From Gemmatimonadota bacterium (GTDB lineage Bacteria; Gemmatimonadota; Gemmatimonadetes; Gemmatimonadales; GWC2-71-9), in the NCBI GenBank assembly GCA_017889745.1, contig JAGGAG010000143.1, positions 1 to 6,337 of the forward strand: 6,337 nucleotides of DNA. Direction: 5' to 3'. Below are positions 1 to 5,747 of this stretch, piece by piece (position 1 is the first letter of the stretch; each line of letters opens with the position of its first letter). The notes under the pieces are model-generated. The model was not told the DNA's origin, ran no database searches, and saw only the letters and a list, made by a program, of their open reading frames with translations. Made by a program: the position numbers and the translations under genes.

Positions 1-2
1 CG

Positions 3-962
3 CCCACGCCGGGCGCGCCCAGCGACCGGCCCTATCGAGGGGAGGCATACCTCAGCGTCCCGATCTGCTATGCCTCGCAGGGCGGGCCACTCCGCTGCAT
101 CGGCGTCATCAACCTTACCGACCGGACTGGCGGTGATCGCTTCACCCCGGGCGACCGCAAGCTCCTCACCGCCATTGCGAGCCAGGTGGGAGCCGCCATC
201 GAGAATGTCCGGCTCGCCGAGCGCGACCGGCAGCAGCAGCGCGTGCGCCGCGAGCTCGAACTCGCGCACGACCTCCAACTGCGGCTGCTCCCCTCGCCGT
301 CGGTGCTGTATGGCGAGGCGCAGGTCGCGGCGCGATGCATCCCAGTCGACTCCGTTGGCGGCGATTTCTACACCTTCAGCCGGCTGGGACAGGGGCGCGT
401 GGCGGTGATGCTCGGCGACGTATCGTCGCACGGGTTCGGGGCCGCGCTGGTGATGGCACTGGTGCTGTCGGCCGCGGGCATCCACGTGGAGACCATCGGT
501 AGCCCCGAAGCCACGCTCGATGCGCTCCTCAACAGCGTGGGCGACGAGCTCCGCTCGGCGGAGATGTACTTCACCGTCTTCTACGGCGTGCTCGACCGCC
601 ACGCCGGGACGCTCCGGTACGCCAGTGCGGGGCACCCGCATGCGTTCCGGATTCCCCGGCAGGGTGAACCCGAACGCCTGCTCGCCACCAGCCCGCCGGT
701 CGGGCTCGCAGTGCAGGGGGTCAGCGAGGCGCGGCAGGTCGCCTGGGACACGGCTGGAGACCTGCTCTGCCTCTGGACCGATGGCCTCGTGGATGCCACG
801 AACGAGGAGGGGGAGCGGTTCGGTGATGCGCGGCTTATCGAGGCGCTGTCGAATCGAAGGAGCCTGCCGGTCGATGAGATCCTGGCCGGCGCGCTCGCCG
901 AGGCCGACGCGTGGACGACGAGGGCCGCGGATGACCGCACCCTGCTCGTCATGCGGCTTTGA
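3..962 (+). CDS. GAF domain / SpoIIE-type PP2C serine phosphatase (RsbU-like), 5' truncated
   Basis: The reading frame is open from the window edge, so the N-terminus is missing and 319 residues remain. Residues ~10-75 look like the end of a GAF sensor domain (a strand with VPI, then GVINLTDR, then FTPGDRKLL and the AIENVRLAER exit helix). A charged, probably coiled-coil linker (RQQQRVRRELELAHDLQLRLLP) leads into a SpoIIE/RsbU-type PP2C phosphatase. Metal-binding acidic residues expected of this family are present: GGDFY (D121), GDVSSHG (D139), WTDGLVDA (D260) and DDRT (D310/D311). Known relatives dephosphorylate anti-anti-sigma factors in partner-switching cascades, with the GAF domain as signal input. 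The actual partner is not in the window. A start at ATG 186 would cut the GAF domain in its last helix, so it is not the real start. rsmA begins 3 nt after the stop, suggesting co-transcription. The domain call is firm; the substrate is unknown. Confidence 0.9.
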   Translation, partial: PTPGAPSDRPYRGEAYLSVPICYASQGGPLRCIGVINLTDRTGGDRFTPGDRKLLTAIASQVGAAIENVRLAERDRQQQRVRRELELAHDLQLRLLPSPSVLYGEAQVAARCIPVDSVGGDFYTFSRLGQGRVAVMLGDVSSHGFGAALVMALVLSAAGIHVETIGSPEATLDALLNSVGDELRSAEMYFTVFYGVLDRHAGTLRYASAGHPHAFRIPRQGEPERLLATSPPVGLAVQGVSEARQVAWDTAGDLLCLWTDGLVDATNEEGERFGDARLIEALSNRRSLPVDEILAGALAEADAWTTRAADDRTLLVMRL

Positions 963-965
963 CCG

Positions 966-1769
966 GTGGGAGTTCCGCGCCGCCGCTTCGGCCAGCACTT
1001 CCTGTCCGACCCGCGGCTCCTCGCGCGAATAGCCGATGCGCTGGGCGCGACGCGCCAGGACACCGTGCTCGAAATCGGCCCCGGGCCCGGAGGCCTGACG
1101 GCGGCACTGCTCGAGCGTGCCGGCCGAGTGGTAGCCATCGAGAAGGACCGCGACCTCGCGGCCCGTCTGCGCCGGCAGTTTCCCGCGCTCGCGCTGGTGG
1201 AAGGCGACGCGCTCGACGCCGACTGGCATGCGCTCGCGGGCCCTGACGCCCTCATCGCGGGCAACATTCCCTACAACATCACCTCGCCCCTCCTGGACAA
1301 GGCACTCCTGCCACCGCGGCCGCGCCGCATCGTCTTCCTGGTGCAGAAGGAGGTTGCCGATCGGGTCAGTGCCGCGCCCGGCAGCGACGCGTACGGCGCG
1401 CTTTCCGTGGGCGTGCAGGCCGTTGCCACCGGCGAGCGCCTGTTCATCGTGCCGGCCGGGGCGTTCAAGCCGCGCCCAAAGGTGGATTCGGCGGTGCTGC
1501 GAGTTACGCCCCTGGCTGCGCCACTCGTGCCCGACGCCCTCCTCGGCACGTTCCGGCGGGCGGTGGTTGGACTCTTCGGCTTCCGGCGGAAGCAACTCGC
1601 GCGCGGCCTGCGGGAACTGACCGGTTGCTCGGTGGAGCACGCCCACGCGCTGCTGGAGCAGGCCGGGCTGGCGCCCGCGCTGCGGCCGGAAGTGCTCGAC
1701 CCGGCGGCCTTCTACCGCCTGACCCGGGCACTCGTTGACGGCGGATGGTCTCCCGGGGCAGATTTGTGA
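966..1769 (+). CDS. rsmA: 16S rRNA (adenine(1518)-N(6)/adenine(1519)-N(6))-dimethyltransferase RsmA/KsgA
   Basis: A 267-residue protein, the usual length for RsmA/KsgA, which uses SAM to dimethylate the two adjacent adenines in the 3'-terminal hairpin of 16S rRNA during late 30S assembly. Visible signatures: RRRFGQHFL at residues 5-13; SAM motif I EIGPGPGGLT at 36-45; acidic E59 in the VVAIEKD strand; EGDAL at 79-83; catalytic motif IV NIPYNI at 100-105; FKPRPKVDSAVL at 167-178; and GFRRKQL at 205-211 in the C-terminal helical domain. The GTG start at 966 is the only start between the upstream in-frame TGA (960-962) and the conserved N-terminus. No Shine-Dalgarno sequence is evident, so translation may depend on termination of the upstream phosphatase 3 nt away. 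The stop TGA (1767-1769) lies inside the Rex operator for the next gene. Confidence 0.97.
   Translation: MGVPRRRFGQHFLSDPRLLARIADALGATRQDTVLEIGPGPGGLTAALLERAGRVVAIEKDRDLAARLRRQFPALALVEGDALDADWHALAGPDALIAGNIPYNITSPLLDKALLPPRPRRIVFLVQKEVADRVSAAPGSDAYGALSVGVQAVATGERLFIVPAGAFKPRPKVDSAVLRVTPLAAPLVPDALLGTFRRAVVGLFGFRRKQLARGLRELTGCSVEHAHALLEQAGLAPALRPEVLDPAAFYRLTRALVDGGWSPGADL
1735..1764 (+). promoter_or_regulatory. Candidate sigma70-type promoter for rex
   Basis: TTGACG (1735-1740) matches the -35 consensus at 5 of 6 positions. CAGATT (1759-1764), 18 nt downstream, matches the -10 at 3 of 6, including the important A2 and T6. The start would fall near 1771, in the middle of the Rex operator, as expected for repression by occlusion. 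An alternative is a -10 at CATAAG (1779-1784) ending 6 nt before the rex ATG, which would give a leaderless mRNA. Both lie in or against the operator. The -10 is weak, so this is tentative. Confidence 0.3.
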
Positions 1770-1781
1770 ATCATTTCACAT
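1764..1781 (+). promoter_or_regulatory. Rex operator (ROP site) upstream of rex
   Basis: The 18-bp sequence TTGTGAATCATTTCACAT is an interrupted palindrome: half-sites TTGTGAA and TTCACAT are separated by 4 bp, and 6 of 7 positions are symmetric. The known Rex consensus is TTGTGAA-N4-TTCACAA, so only the last base differs. It ends 9 bp before the rex start codon. Rex commonly represses its own gene, binding when NAD+ is high and leaving when NADH rises. The rsmA stop codon TGA (1767-1769) forms part of the left half-site. Sequence match and position both support the call; binding is inferred. Confidence 0.88.
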
Positions 1782-1790
1782 AAGCCGCCC

Positions 1791-2411
1791 ATGCGCAAAG
1801 TCGCCGACAGCACCGTACGCCGCCTGTCGCTCTATCTCCGCTTCCTGGACGAATTTGAGGGGCAGGGTGTCGAGACGGTCAGCTCCGAGGCGCTCGCCCA
1901 GCGGGGCGGCACCACGTCGGCGCAGGTCCGCAAGGACCTCTCGTTCTTCGGATCATTCGGCAAGCGTGGCCTCGGCTACTTCGTGCCCGAACTGGCGCAG
2001 CGGCTTCGCCAGATCCTGGGGCTTGGGCGCCGCTATCGGGTCGCGATGATCGGTGCAGGCAAAATCGGGAGCGCGCTGGTGCAGTATCGCGGCTTCCAGC
2101 AGCGCGGCTTCGACATCGTGTCCATCTTCGATGTCGATCCGGCGAAGATCGGCACGCAGTGGAATGACCTCACGGTGGGGTCGATCGACGACCTCGACCG
2201 CGACCTGCGGGCGCAGCCGGTGGACATGGCGGTGCTCGTCACCCCCGCCGAGGCCGCCCAGGCCGTGACGGACCGGCTGGTGGTCCTCGGTGTCAAGGCG
2301 ATCCTCAACTTCGCGCCCGCCCAGCTCAACGTGCCGGACGACGTGGTGGTCAAGACGGTGAACCTGGCGCTGGAACTGGAAACGCTGAGTTACGCGCTGA
2401 GCAACCGGTAA
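1791..2411 (+). CDS. rex: Redox-sensing transcriptional repressor Rex
   Basis: A 206-residue protein of the normal Rex length. Residues ~1-75 form the winged-helix DNA-binding domain, with the diagnostic stretch TTSAQVRKDLSFFGSFGKRG (41-60) that contains the recognition helix and wing. Residues ~80-185 are a Rossmann fold with the dinucleotide motif GAGKIG (88-93) and, at the end of the second strand, acidic FDVD (113-116), typical of NAD(H) selection. The C-terminal helix (about 186-203, VKTVNLALELETLSYAL) is the domain-swapped dimer helix. Rex represses anaerobic or fermentative and respiratory genes when NADH/NAD+ is low. The ATG at 1791 gives the conserved N-terminus (RKVADSTVRRL); no clear Shine-Dalgarno sequence precedes it. 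A Rex operator ends 9 bp upstream, which points to autorepression. Arginine deiminase follows after 28 nt. Confidence 0.97.
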   Translation: MRKVADSTVRRLSLYLRFLDEFEGQGVETVSSEALAQRGGTTSAQVRKDLSFFGSFGKRGLGYFVPELAQRLRQILGLGRRYRVAMIGAGKIGSALVQYRGFQQRGFDIVSIFDVDPAKIGTQWNDLTVGSIDDLDRDLRAQPVDMAVLVTPAEAAQAVTDRLVVLGVKAILNFAPAQLNVPDDVVVKTVNLALELETLSYALSNR

Positions 2412-2429
2412 GGGGCCCCCACCCCTTAC
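2408..2429 (+). repeat. Perfect 8-bp inverted repeat at the rex stop / arginine deiminase promoter
   Basis: GTAAGGGG (2408-2415) and CCCCTTAC (2422-2429) are exact reverse complements around a 6-nt loop (CCCCCA). The left arm contains the rex TAA stop; the right arm overlaps the putative -10 box of the next gene. It is not followed by a T-tract, so it is not a standard intrinsic terminator. It could be an mRNA processing or stability hairpin, or a DNA-level operator. Confidence 0.5.
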
Positions 2430-2432
2430 AAT
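2427..2432 (+). promoter_or_regulatory. Candidate -10 box for a leaderless arginine deiminase mRNA
   Basis: TACAAT matches TATAAT at 5 of 6 positions. It is followed by exactly 7 nt (2433-2439) and then the ATG at 2440, so the predicted transcription start coincides with the start codon. No Shine-Dalgarno sequence precedes this ATG, which fits leaderless translation. No convincing -35 lies 16-19 nt upstream, so an extended or activator-dependent promoter would be needed. Confidence 0.4.
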
Positions 2433-2439
2433 TCACGTC

Positions 2440-3669
2440 ATGTCAGTCCATGTCACCTCCGAAATCGGCGCCCTCGAGGCCGTGCTGGTGCACACGCCAG
2501 GGCCTGAACTCAAGGCGGTGACCCCGCAGAACCGCGCTGCCTTCCTGTACGACGACATCATTGCCCTCGACGTGGCCCAGCGGGAGCACCGCCAGTTCGT
2601 CAGCGTGCTGCGGCGCTTTGCGCAGGTGTACCAGATCCGCGACCTGCTCACCGAGATGTTGCGGAACGATGAGGCGCGCGAGTTCCTCATCACGCGCGCG
2701 CTCGATGTGGTGCCGTCGGATGCGCTGGCCCGCGAGCTGGCCGAGCTGCCCGCCGTCGAGATGGTGCGCCGCATCATCGAGGGCGCCGAGGGCGAGGCGG
2801 GGCCGCTCGCGCGGGCGCTGAGCGACAGCGCCTTCGCCCTGCCACCGCTCCCCAACCTCTTCTTCCCGCGTGACATCGGGATGGTCGTGGGGCGGCACGG
2901 TGTCGTTGGGGCGATGCGCTATGACGTGCGCTGGACCGAGGAACTGCTGATTCGCGCGCTGTTCCAGTTCCACCCGGCGCTGGCCAACGACGGGCTCCTC
3001 TTCGACGGCGCCGACGAGCGACGTGCCCGCTACACGCTGGAGGGCGGGGACGTGCACGTCCTCCGGCAGGACCTGCTCGTGGTGGGATTCAGCGAGCGCA
3101 CGTCGGCGGCGGCTCTCGATGTGCTTTGCGAGGCGCTCTTCGCGCGCGGGAGCGTCACGGATGTCCTGGTCGTGGTCATGCCGCGGACGGCCACGGCCAT
3201 TCACCTGGACATGCTCTTCACCCAGCTCGATCGGGAACTGTGCGCCATCTACCCGCCATATTTCGTCGGCCCGGAGCGGCTGGCGGTCCTCCACCGGAGG
3301 AAGGGTGTCGACGGTGTCCGGGAGATGCCGGATTTCTTCAGTGCGCTGCGGGAGGTGGGGATGCCGCTGGCGCCGGTGTTCTGTGGTGGGCGCCAGCGTA
3401 CCAGCCAGGACCGCGAGCAGTGGAGCTCGGCCTGCAACTTCCTGGCAGTGCGGCCGGGCACGGTGATCGGCTATGTCCGCAACGAGGCGACGCTCCATGA
3501 GCTCACCCGTGCCGGATTCCGGGTGGTGCCGTCTGTCAACTTCCTGGCCTTCGATGACTGGGCCGAGGCGAAGCACCGCACCGTGATCACGATCGACGGG
3601 ACGGAACTGGCGCGGGGTGGCGGCGGGCCGCGCTGTATGACTCTGCCGGTGCGGAGGGCCGCCGCATGA
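2440..3669 (+). CDS. arcA: Arginine deiminase
   Basis: A 409-residue cytosolic enzyme, the usual arginine deiminase length, that converts L-arginine to L-citrulline and ammonia. The N-terminus SEIGALEAVLVHTPGPEL is typical of the family. The catalytic set of the guanidino-modifying fold is complete: D145 in NLFFPRDIG, E201 in LEGGDVHV, H255 and D257 in HLDMLF, and nucleophile C399 in GGGGPRCM near the C-terminus. These correspond in order to D166, E224, H278, D280 and C406 of the Pseudomonas enzyme. Residues ~50-130 form the extra helical insertion that distinguishes arginine deiminase from agmatine deiminase. Ornithine carbamoyltransferase, carbamate kinase and an arginine/ornithine antiporter are absent here, so whether it feeds the ATP-yielding pathway cannot be told. 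It lies 28 nt after rex and overlaps the exonuclease start by ATGA, implying a rex-arcA-exonuclease unit. Confidence 0.94.
   Translation: MSVHVTSEIGALEAVLVHTPGPELKAVTPQNRAAFLYDDIIALDVAQREHRQFVSVLRRFAQVYQIRDLLTEMLRNDEAREFLITRALDVVPSDALARELAELPAVEMVRRIIEGAEGEAGPLARALSDSAFALPPLPNLFFPRDIGMVVGRHGVVGAMRYDVRWTEELLIRALFQFHPALANDGLLFDGADERRARYTLEGGDVHVLRQDLLVVGFSERTSAAALDVLCEALFARGSVTDVLVVVMPRTATAIHLDMLFTQLDRELCAIYPPYFVGPERLAVLHRRKGVDGVREMPDFFSALREVGMPLAPVFCGGRQRTSQDREQWSSACNFLAVRPGTVIGYVRNEATLHELTRAGFRVVPSVNFLAFDDWAEAKHRTVITIDGTELARGGGGPRCMTLPVRRAAA
3653..3658 (+). promoter_or_regulatory. Shine-Dalgarno sequence for the exonuclease gene
   Basis: GGAGGG lies in the last codons of the deiminase gene, 7 nt before ATG 3666. 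It fixes the exonuclease start at the ATGA overlap rather than at the in-frame ATG 3681. It is one of only two strong Shine-Dalgarno sequences in the window, the other being in front of infC. Confidence 0.75.
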
Positions 3670-4496
3670 CCGGTCTCGCGATGGTGTCGGAGCTGACGCT
3701 GGTCGATCGCGCGCTGGCGCGGCTGCGCGGCGGCCCGGCAGCGGCCGCCGAGCTCTGCGTCGAAGTGCTCGGGCTCGTGGGAGCGCCGCGCGCGGTGGCG
3801 GAACGGGTCGCAGTGGCGGTGCTGGGTGCCGACCCGCGGGTGCGACAGCTCCCCGACGGCCGCTGGGCGATGCTTGCCGAGGCGCAGGGCTCGCCGCACA
3901 TCGAGGAGTGCGCCTTCGCAGTGATCGACCTCGAGACGACCGGCATGCGCGCACGGGCCGACGACCGTATCACCGAGGTGGCGGTGGTGCTGGTGCACGG
4001 TGAGAGGCGGGAGGTGGTGTTCCAGAGCCTGGTCAACCCGGGTCGCCCGATCCCCTCGATGATCAGCCTGGTCACCGGCATCACCAACGACATGGTCGCG
4101 AACGCGCCCCCGTTCGAGGCGATCGCCGACGAGCTGCTCGGGATCCTCGCCGGGCGGATCTTCGTGGCGCACAACGCCCGATTCGACTGGGGCTTCCTCG
4201 ACGCGTCGTTCCGGCGTACGCGCGGGCTTGCTCTGAGCGGGCCGCGGCTCTGTACGGTGCGCTTGGCGCGCCGGCTCCTGCGCGACGTGGGATCCTGCGG
4301 GCTCGACAATCTCACGCTGCACTTCGGGTTCGAGAACGCGGCCCGCCACCGGGCCGCCGGCGATGCCGACGTGACCGCCCAGTTGCTCGAGCGCCTGCTT
4401 TCCGTCGCGCGCGGGGAAGGGGCGAGGACGCTCACCGACCTGGAGCAGATCCAGCTCCGGCGACGTCGCAGGAGAAGCGTGAACGGTGAACAGTGA
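3666..4496 (+). CDS. DEDDh 3'-5' exonuclease, DnaQ/Pol III epsilon superfamily, with N-terminal helical domain
   Basis: A 276-residue protein. Residues ~82-245 are a DnaQ-type exonuclease with all active-site residues: ExoI VIDLETTG (D88, E90), ExoII VAHNARFDWGFLD (D174) and ExoIII HRAAGDAD (H228, D233), the DEDDh pattern. Such enzymes remove nucleotides from 3' ends in proofreading, repair or RNA turnover. VNPGRPIP and SLVTGITNDMV are typical of the epsilon-like group. Residues ~8-72 form a separate small, probably winged-helix-like domain ending in DPRVRQLPDGRWAML, seen in stand-alone DnaQ-like proteins of several phyla. No polymerase or UvrC/Cho-type domain is attached. The tail is very basic (six arginines at 265-270). 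The final residues SVNGEQ and the stop are encoded by a heptamer repeat that appears to have intruded into the 3' end. The exact role (epsilon subunit versus accessory repair nuclease) is not decided. Confidence 0.88.
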   Translation: MTGLAMVSELTLVDRALARLRGGPAAAAELCVEVLGLVGAPRAVAERVAVAVLGADPRVRQLPDGRWAMLAEAQGSPHIEECAFAVIDLETTGMRARADDRITEVAVVLVHGERREVVFQSLVNPGRPIPSMISLVTGITNDMVANAPPFEAIADELLGILAGRIFVAHNARFDWGFLDASFRRTRGLALSGPRLCTVRLARRLLRDVGSCGLDNLTLHFGFENAARHRAAGDADVTAQLLERLLSVARGEGARTLTDLEQIQLRRRRRRSVNGEQ

Positions 4497-4556
4497 ACGG
4501 TAAACGGGGACCAACCCGCCGTTCCTGTTCACCGTCTACCGTTCACAGTTCACGCT
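4476..4556 (+). repeat. Long imperfect inverted repeat made of GTGAACG-type heptamers
   Basis: The left arm holds four tandem heptamers: GTGAACG (4479), GTGAACA (4486), GTGAACG (4493) and GTAAACG (4500). The right arm holds the same family inverted: TGTTCAC (4526), CGTCTAC (4533), CGTTCAC (4540) and AGTTCAC (4547). Folding 4476-4511 on 4521-4556 gives 32 pairs (3 of them G-U) over 36 positions, with 4 mismatches and a 9-nt loop (4512-4520). The outermost 9 bp (AGCGTGAAC/GTTCACGCT) are perfect. There is no T-tract after it. It includes the stop codon and last six codons of the exonuclease gene. It resembles a dispersed intergenic palindrome or REP-like element, and could also stabilise or insulate transcripts. 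Confidence 0.85.
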
Positions 4557-4569
4557 CTTGGGGCTGACA

Positions 4570-5508
4570 GTGCCACTCTCGCGAACATTCACGGTTGGTC
4601 GTCTGCGCTGCCGCACCCTGGAAGGCGGCCTTCAGCGTCTTGATGGCGGCGCCATGTTCGGCGTGGTGCCGAAGCCGCTCTGGGAACGGCAGATCGCTCC
4701 CGACGAGCGGAATCGCATCCCGCTCGCGATGCGGTGCCTCCTGATCGAGCATCCTGACGGCCTGGTGCTGGTGGATACCGGTGCCGGCAACAAGGACGAC
4801 GCCAAGTTCCGGAACATCTACGGCATCGAGAATGCCGGGGTGCGGGGCGCCACCCAGCTCGAGGATGCGCTGGCTGAGGCCGGGTACGCGCCGGGCGACG
4901 TGAAGCTGGTCATCAATACCCACCTCCACTTCGACCATGCCGGAGGCAACACCGTGCGGGGCGAGCCCCCTGGTGCGCAGCACGCCGACCAGGCCGATGG
5001 GTTCGCGCCCGATCAGCTGCCGGCCGCCGTTCCGTCACCGCGCCTCGCCTTTCCCAACGCCACGTACTGCGTGCAGCGAGGCGAGCTCGAGTATGCCCGT
5101 CACACCAACGAGCGAACGCGCGCCAGCTACCTGCCGCCCAACTTCGAACCGGTGGCCGCCGCGGGGCGTTTCCGGTTGCTGGAAGGTGACGGCGAGGTCG
5201 TGCCGGGGGTCTCGGTCCGCGTTACCCCCGGCCACGTGCCATGGCACCAGGTCATCCTGGTGGCGGACGGCGGGGACACGGCGGCGTTCGTGGGCGACCT
5301 GTTCGCCACGGCGGCGCACCTGCCCCTCGTGTACATCATGGGCTACGACGTCGAGCCGTTGCGCACGCTGGAGAGCAAGCGCTCGTTCCTAAAGGATGCA
5401 GTGGCAGGTGGTTGGCGCGTCGTCTTCGAGCATGACGCGAACGTGGCCTGGGGGTGGCCCGTCGCCGACAAGAAGGGCCATGTGCTCAGGGACCAGGTAG
5501 CCGTCTGA
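4570..5508 (+). CDS. MBL-fold (metallo-beta-lactamase superfamily) metallohydrolase
   Basis: A binuclear-zinc hydrolase of the MBL fold, about 312 residues. The ligand set is complete: H118, H120, D122 and H123 in THLHFDH; H222 in TPGHVPWH; D243 in FVGDLF; and H288 in VFEHDA near the C-terminus. Early strands contain CLLIEHPDGLVLVDTGAGN. Lactonase, glyoxalase-like and other hydrolases share this pattern, so the substrate is not predictable; a lactonase-like activity is one possibility. Residues ~129-157 (PPGAQHADQADGF, then PDQLPAAVPSP) look like an insertion between THLHFDHAGGN and FPNATYCVQRGE. The start is uncertain: GTG 4570 has GGGG 6 nt upstream and is preferred over TTG 4558, which abuts the heptamer repeat; ATG 4654 would lose the first strands. 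No promoter was recognised, and the gene may read through from upstream. No signal peptide is seen, so it is probably cytosolic. Confidence 0.88.
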   Translation: MPLSRTFTVGRLRCRTLEGGLQRLDGGAMFGVVPKPLWERQIAPDERNRIPLAMRCLLIEHPDGLVLVDTGAGNKDDAKFRNIYGIENAGVRGATQLEDALAEAGYAPGDVKLVINTHLHFDHAGGNTVRGEPPGAQHADQADGFAPDQLPAAVPSPRLAFPNATYCVQRGELEYARHTNERTRASYLPPNFEPVAAAGRFRLLEGDGEVVPGVSVRVTPGHVPWHQVILVADGGDTAAFVGDLFATAAHLPLVYIMGYDVEPLRTLESKRSFLKDAVAGGWRVVFEHDANVAWGWPVADKKGHVLRDQVAV

Positions 5509-5530
5509 GGCCCCCACCGCGGGGCTCCTC
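5507..5530 (+). terminator. GC-rich hairpin at the metallohydrolase stop codon, possible weak terminator
   Basis: GAGGCCCC (5507-5514) can pair with GGGG (5521-5524) and CCTC (5527-5530) across a 2-nt bulge. It overlaps the TGA stop. There is no T-tract after it, so it is more likely a 3'-end stabilising or factor-assisted structure than a true intrinsic terminator. Confidence 0.3.
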
Positions 5531-5541
5531 GGCGCCGGCCG

Positions 5542-5570
5542 TTGACCTAACCCCCCACCACCATTACGTT
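5542..5570 (+). promoter_or_regulatory. Candidate sigma70-type promoter of infC-rpmI
   Basis: TTGACC (5542-5547; 5 of 6 to the -35 consensus) is followed by exactly 17 nt and TACGTT (5565-5570), which keeps the key T1, A2 and T6 of the -10. The start would be near 5577, leaving a leader of about 180 nt before infC. This is the best promoter match in the gene-free stretch. Confidence 0.5.
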
Positions 5571-5665
5571 TTCGCCAACTCAAGCGGGGCCGATAGGTCC
5601 CCACCCCGAGCGGGAGCGCCACGGAGTACGGCGCCCAGGCGAAGCGGGTCTTGATTCAGTCGAGG

Positions 5666-5690
5666 AGCGCCACCCGGAGCGGCGCTTTTT
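5666..5690 (+). terminator. Rho-independent terminator-like hairpin in the infC leader (first)
   Basis: AGCGCC (5666-5671) and GGCGCT (5681-5686) form a 6-bp GC-rich stem with a 9-nt loop, immediately followed by T-rich sequence (TTTTT spanning 5686-5690). GTCGA (5659-5663) can also pair with TCGAC (5690-5694), making a longer alternative stem that would sequester the T-tract. It lies downstream of the putative infC promoter, so it would act as an attenuator; otherwise it ends the upstream transcript. Confidence 0.65.
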
Positions 5691-5699
5691 CGACCGATT

Positions 5700-5734
5700 G
5701 AGACACCCGGTCGCCGATCGGGTGTTTCTGTTTT
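5700..5734 (+). terminator. Second terminator-like hairpin just upstream of infC
   Basis: ACACCCG (5703-5709) pairs perfectly with CGGGTGT (5719-5725). Pairing extends outward through a G-U, an A-U and a G-C pair to 5700/5728 and inward by two weak pairs, leaving a 5-nt loop. The following TTTCTGTTTT (5725-5734) is T-rich with interruptions. It ends 7 nt before the infC Shine-Dalgarno sequence. It may terminate read-through or form the second half of a tandem attenuator. Confidence 0.6.
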
Positions 5735-5741
5735 CCAGAAT

Positions 5742-5747
5742 GGGAGG
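5742..5747 (+). promoter_or_regulatory. Shine-Dalgarno sequence that sets the infC CTG start
   Basis: GGGAGG is a strong anti-16S match placed 8 nt before CTG 5756. The other in-frame CTG (5750) is only 2 nt away, too close. ATG 5798 would be 50 nt away. The spacing therefore singles out CTG 5756. Confidence 0.75.

Noticed and set aside
186..188. ATG as the start of the phosphatase gene
   Set aside because: The same frame is open to the window edge and encodes the end of a GAF domain before this ATG.
2408..2429. The palindrome after rex as an intrinsic terminator
   Set aside because: It is followed by ACAATTCACG rather than a T-tract and overlaps the likely -10 box of the next gene.
2443..3954. 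A 503-codon open frame on the minus strand across the arginine deiminase gene
   Set aside because: It mirrors the well-identified deiminase and exonuclease genes, its product is low-complexity Arg/Pro/Ala/His with no recognisable motif, and long antisense frames are common in GC-rich DNA.
3471..4532. A 353-codon minus-strand open frame opposite the exonuclease gene
   Set aside because: Shadow of the DEDDh exonuclease; composition is biased and no domain is seen.
4479..4554. Short regularly repeated units as a CRISPR array
   Set aside because: Units are 7 nt in direct tandem with no spacers and occur in both orientations.
4476..4556. Rex half-site-like GTGAA/TTCAC sequences in the heptamer repeat
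   Set aside because: No pair of half-sites has the TTGTGAA-N4-TTCACAA spacing; the resemblance comes from the repeat unit itself.
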